Positions 60,871 through 64,000 of a DNA stretch of 64,000 nucleotides are shown here, in pieces (position 1 is the first letter of the stretch; every line of letters begins with the position of its first letter). The stretch spans positions 18,100-82,099 of the forward strand of contig NZ_JBGFFE010000013.1 in assembly GCF_041224415.1 (NCBI RefSeq), written 5' to 3'. The notes beneath the pieces were generated by a model. The model made no database searches. It was not told the origin of the DNA and saw only the letters and a program-made list of their open reading frames with translations. Origin of the DNA: Clostridium_B lapidicellarium (GTDB lineage: Bacteria > Bacillota > Clostridia > Clostridiales > Clostridiaceae). The translations under genes were made by a program, and so were the position numbers.

Positions 60871-62404
60871 AAATAAGATAGGAAGAGAAATACCAGATTA
60901 CATAGATGGAATAGGAAATCTGATACCTTATGAAGGACTGTTTAGCTTTAAACCAGCCAAAAGAAAATTTTCAAAGAAAATATCCAGTATAAAACCTGGG
61001 GAGGGCAAGCTTGTTGAAAGTATAAAGGAAGCAATAATAAAAACTGGATTGAAGGATGGTATGACAGTATCATTCCACCACCATTTCAGGGCTGGAGATT
61101 ATGTGCTGAATATGGTTATGGATGTCATAGCCGAAATGGGAATTAAGAATTTGACTTTAGCTCCAAGTTCTTTAAGTACTGTACATGAGCCTTTAATTGA
61201 GCATATAAAAAATGGAGTTGTTACAAAAATCACGACAAGTGGAATTAGAGGACCTTTGGCAGAAGCTATATCAAAGGGAATTCTGGATATACCAGTTATA
61301 ATACGTTCCCATGGTGGAAGAGCAAGAGCTATAGAAGCTGGTGATTTAAAAATAGATGTTGCATTTTTAGGAGCACCAAGTTGTGATGATTATGGAAATG
61401 CTAGCGGATGTACAGGCAAATCTTTCTGCGGCTCATTGGGATATGCTAAAATAGACGCGGAATATGCGGAAAAAGTAGTGCTTATTACGGATAATTTAGT
61501 GCCATATCCCAATGTACCTGCAAGTATAGAACAAAATAATGTGGATTATGTAGTTAAGGTTGATGCCATAGGAGATCCTAAGGGGATAGCATCCGGAGCG
61601 ACAAGATATACGAAAAATCCGAGAGAACTTTTGATTGCACAGTATGCAGCTGAGGCAATAGAAGCTTCGGGATATTTTGTACCAGGATTTTCGATTCAGA
61701 GTGGTTCCGGGGGAGCATCTCTGGCAGTAGCAAGATTTTTAAGGGAAAAAATGATTGAAAAAGATATTAAGGCCAGTTTTGCATTAGGTGGAATTACAGG
61801 TCAATTTGTAGAAATGCAGAAAGAAGGTCTTATTTCAAAAATCTGTGATGTACAGAGTTTTGATTTAATAGCAGCAAAATCCATAGGGGAAAACCCCAAT
61901 CACTATGAAATAAGTTCATCATTATATGCCAACCCTCACAATAATGGATGTATTTCAAATAAATTGGACATAGTTATATTAAGTGCACTTGAAGTGGATA
62001 CAGATTTCAATGTGAATGTAATTACGGGGTCTGATGGAGTTATAAGAGGAGCATCAGGAGGACATTGTGATACTGCAGCGGGAGCAAAACTTGCCATGAT
62101 AGTTTGCCCGCTTATTAGAGGAAGGATACCCACTGTAGTAAAAAAGGTAAATACTGTAGTAACTCCAGGAGAGACAGTAGATGTAGTAGTTACAGATAGA
62201 GGGATAGCAGTAAATCCTCTTAGGAAAGATTTGATTGATAAATTTAAGAAAACAAAATTACCGGTATGTACTATAGAGGAATTGCAAGAGAAGGCAGAGA
62301 AAATTACGGGAAAGCCTAGACCTATAGAATATGGCGATAAGATTGTAGGTATAGTTGAGTACAGAGACGGTACTATTATTGATGTTATCAGAGAAGTGAA
62401 ATAG
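60863..62404 (+). CDS. citF: Citrate lyase alpha subunit (citrate:acetyl-ACP transferase)
   Basis: CitF exchanges the acetyl group on CitD for citrate. The protein has about 513 residues, with FHHHFRAGDYV, FLGAPSCDDYGNASG, SGSGGASLAVARF and SGGHCDTAAGAKL. AAGGAGG at 60848-60854 is 8 bases from TTG 60863, whereas ATG 60857 is only 2 away, so TTG is preferred. It overlaps citE by 8 bases. Confidence 0.94.
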   Translation: MTKNKIGREIPDYIDGIGNLIPYEGLFSFKPAKRKFSKKISSIKPGEGKLVESIKEAIIKTGLKDGMTVSFHHHFRAGDYVLNMVMDVIAEMGIKNLTLAPSSLSTVHEPLIEHIKNGVVTKITTSGIRGPLAEAISKGILDIPVIIRSHGGRARAIEAGDLKIDVAFLGAPSCDDYGNASGCTGKSFCGSLGYAKIDAEYAEKVVLITDNLVPYPNVPASIEQNNVDYVVKVDAIGDPKGIASGATRYTKNPRELLIAQYAAEAIEASGYFVPGFSIQSGSGGASLAVARFLREKMIEKDIKASFALGGITGQFVEMQKEGLISKICDVQSFDLIAAKSIGENPNHYEISSSLYANPHNNGCISNKLDIVILSALEVDTDFNVNVITGSDGVIRGASGGHCDTAAGAKLAMIVCPLIRGRIPTVVKKVNTVVTPGETVDVVVTDRGIAVNPLRKDLIDKFKKTKLPVCTIEELQEKAEKITGKPRPIEYGDKIVGIVEYRDGTIIDVIREVK

Positions 62405-62418
62405 TCGGGGCGGTGATT

Positions 62419-62934
62419 ATGAAAGATACGGGCAATATCCTTAATGAAATACTTGAAGCTAAAGAAAGAAGGGTGCAAATTCAAAAGGATCTACTGGATG
62501 TATTTGAAAACACATTGATTTCTTTTACATTGAATATACCAGGTGTGGAAAAAAACAATAAATTTTTTGCTAAACTTCATAAAAAGGGGATTTGCTTGCT
62601 TGAAAAGGAATTAAAAAAGTACAATATGAAAATACTTCATAAAATGTTGAATGTTTCTGCTGCTGGACCTGAGGCATTTTTAAATGTAAATGCAGATGCG
62701 TTTGCTGTAAAAAAAGTCACTGTATTTATTGAAGAAAACCATGAGTTGGGAAGGTTGTTTGATTTTGATGTATTTACTAAAACCGGAGAACAAATTAGCA
62801 GGACAGAATTAGACTTTCCGGAAAGAAAATGCCTGTTGTGCAATAATAATGCAAAGGTATGTGGAAGGAGCAGAAGGCATTCTACAGAGGAACTTTTGAA
62901 TAAGATCTATGAATTGATAGATGAATTTTTATAA
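62419..62934 (+). CDS. citX: CitX, holo-citrate lyase synthase
   Basis: CitX transfers the phosphoribosyl-dephospho-CoA precursor to the CitD serine. The 171-residue protein carries the family block GRLFDFDVFTKTGEQISR and the C-terminal RKCLLCNNNAKVCGRSRRH. GGGGCGG lies 5 bases before ATG 62419. It is separate from CitG here, whereas some bacteria fuse the two. Confidence 0.92.
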   Translation: MKDTGNILNEILEAKERRVQIQKDLLDVFENTLISFTLNIPGVEKNNKFFAKLHKKGICLLEKELKKYNMKILHKMLNVSAAGPEAFLNVNADAFAVKKVTVFIEENHELGRLFDFDVFTKTGEQISRTELDFPERKCLLCNNNAKVCGRSRRHSTEELLNKIYELIDEFL

Positions 62935-62954
62935 CTGAAAATAGTGAAGCTGCT

Positions 62955-62992
62955 GAAATAAAGGAGAACAGGAATACGTTCTTCTTTATTTC
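62955..62992. repeat. 15-bp hairpin between citX and citG
   Basis: GAAATAAAGGAGAAC pairs with GTTCTTCTTTATTTC (one G-T pair) around an 8-base loop. It has no T run, so it is more likely a processing or stability hairpin, or a partial attenuator, than a terminator. It encloses an AAGGAGA-like ribosome site with no nearby start. Confidence 0.5.
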
Positions 62993-63081
62993 TCATATCT
63001 GTCTAGTTCAGGAAGCTGTCTGAGAATGTCAAAAAATAATGACTTATTTGAAGTTATTAATGATATATGGAGAAAAATAAT

Positions 63082-63957
63082 ATGAAAAATGAAAAAAAAT
63101 TTGCAGTAAGTGAAGTTTCTATGATAATTGGGAGCTTTGCAATACAAGCAATGCTTTATGAAGTAGCCTGTTATCCATCGCCGGGATTGGTATCACCGGT
63201 ATCCAATGGGGCACATAATGATATGAATTATTATACATTTATTGATAGTACATCTGTATTAAGTAGATACTTGGTTCAATTTGTACAGGAGGGATATGCA
63301 AATAACTCTTATGAATGTATTTTTAACAGAATAAGATCTATTGGAGTTAAAGCGGAAGAGGACATGTTTTTAAAAACGAAGGGTGTCAATACCCATAAGG
63401 GAATGCTGTTTTTAATAGGAGTATGTTGTGCTGCAGTGGGAAAAGCTATTTATGAAGGAAAAAAGTTTTATGAAATTAGAAATATTATAAAGCAGATGAC
63501 AAAAGGAATAGTTTCAAAAGAACTTCTTACTTTGAGAGATAAAAAGAATTTAAGTCATGGAGAAAAATTATTTATTAAGTATAAAACAGAAGGTGTACGT
63601 GGGGAAGTGGAAAAAGGAATCCCTACAGTGTTTGATTTTTCTCTTGATTTTTATAAGAGAAATATGGATTTAACTATTAATAATAGATTGGTACATACCC
63701 TTATCGGGATAATGCAAATTTGTGATGATTCAACTATAATATACAGACATTCCATTGGGGTTTTACAACAGGTAAAGGAAGAAGCTAGAGAAACGCTTTT
63801 AATTGGGGGGATGAAAACAAATAAAGGTAGAAAAAAAATAAATGATCTTTGTAATGAATTCATAGAGAAGAACATAAGCCCAGGAGGAAGTGCTGACTTA
63901 CTAGGGATAACAGTATTTCTTTATTTGGTAGAACAGTATATGAACGATTTAGTATAA
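63082..63957 (+). CDS. citG: CitG, triphosphoribosyl-dephospho-CoA synthase
   Basis: CitG makes the prosthetic group precursor from ATP and dephospho-CoA. The 291-residue protein shows EVACYPSPGLVSPVSNGAHN and the downstream NTHKGMLFLIGV and SPGGSADLLG blocks. GGAG at 63070-63073 is 8 bases from ATG 63082, so this start is preferred to ATG 63067. It follows a hairpin-containing gap of about 150 bases after citX. Confidence 0.92.
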   Translation: MKNEKKFAVSEVSMIIGSFAIQAMLYEVACYPSPGLVSPVSNGAHNDMNYYTFIDSTSVLSRYLVQFVQEGYANNSYECIFNRIRSIGVKAEEDMFLKTKGVNTHKGMLFLIGVCCAAVGKAIYEGKKFYEIRNIIKQMTKGIVSKELLTLRDKKNLSHGEKLFIKYKTEGVRGEVEKGIPTVFDFSLDFYKRNMDLTINNRLVHTLIGIMQICDDSTIIYRHSIGVLQQVKEEARETLLIGGMKTNKGRKKINDLCNEFIEKNISPGGSADLLGITVFLYLVEQYMNDLV

Positions 63958-63979
63958 GTTGGAAGAGAGGTAAATTAAA

Positions 63980-64000
63980 TTGATTGGTGTGAAAAATGGT
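63980..64000 (+). CDS. Start of a further gene, cut by the window edge
   Basis: GAGAGG (63965-63970) lies before TTG 63980, which opens MIGVKNG to the end of the window. Seven codons cannot identify the product. Position suggests another member of the citrate operon. Confidence 0.35.

Noticed and set aside
1..64000. CRISPR arrays, insertion sequences, rRNA genes
   Set aside because: I saw no regularly spaced direct repeats, no transposase-like protein and no rRNA sequence.

Overview
The window is low-GC clostridial DNA, most likely from a Clostridium sensu stricto. The signs are AT-rich codon use, AGGAGG-type ribosome binding sites, a Spo0E-family gene, a spore-cortex SleL-type gene, SAM-I and cysteine T-box riboswitches, a SUF operon led by sufC, and a ubiG-mccB-mccA operon like that of C. 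acetobutylicum. I cannot name the species.

Layout. (1) 1-11 kb: the end of a GGDEF/EAL protein, a decayed tRNA-Gln-like locus with its own promoter and terminator, a CNNM/CorC-type membrane protein, cfa, a HAD phosphatase, a membrane-anchored hypothetical, a secreted deacetylase, cysteine desulfurase plus thiI, and a membrane-anchored HtrA-like protease with a TPR/FxLYD-like partner. (2) 11-24 kb: a DUF4317 protein, then a sulfur block. The block holds a SAM riboswitch before yezD, sufCBDSU behind a highly structured leader, adenosine deaminase, Spo0E, a cysteine T-box before ubiG-mccB-mccA, and sleL. (3) 24.1-38.0 kb: a compact one-strand operon of visibly higher GC. It runs: TM1266-type regulator, hydF, hydE, a NifH-NifD-like fusion, NifK-like, NifH-like, NifD-like, NifK-like, hypF, hypC, hypD, hypE. 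It joins late [FeFe]-hydrogenase maturation factors (hydG absent), the Fe(CN)2CO branch of [NiFe] maturation (hypA/hypB absent) and two nitrogenase-like HDK sets. No hydrogenase subunit and no nifB/E/N is present. This is the strongest candidate for an undescribed system. (4) 38-39.2 kb: a decayed junction. (5) 39.2-64 kb: tricarboxylate metabolism. It has three YbhJ-like aconitase-family hydratases (one broken by an in-frame TGA), two beta-propeller lactonase-family genes (one frameshifted), two MatC-like permeases, a PrpF-like isomerase, an MmgE/PrpD protein and two LysR regulators. These lead into isocitrate dehydrogenase, malic enzyme and a complete citrate lyase operon citCDEFXG. The next gene begins at the right edge.

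How the parts fit. In region 5, the permeases, isomerase and hydratases could feed aconitate-like acids to citrate or isocitrate. These would then go to citrate lyase or isocitrate dehydrogenase, and malic enzyme would link C4 acids to pyruvate. Near-identical operator regions before prpF and between the second LysR gene and the dehydrogenase suggest one regulator controls both operons. Region 3 looks transferred. Its overlapping genes imply coordinated production of one enzyme or cofactor-assembly machine, whose product the window does not reveal.
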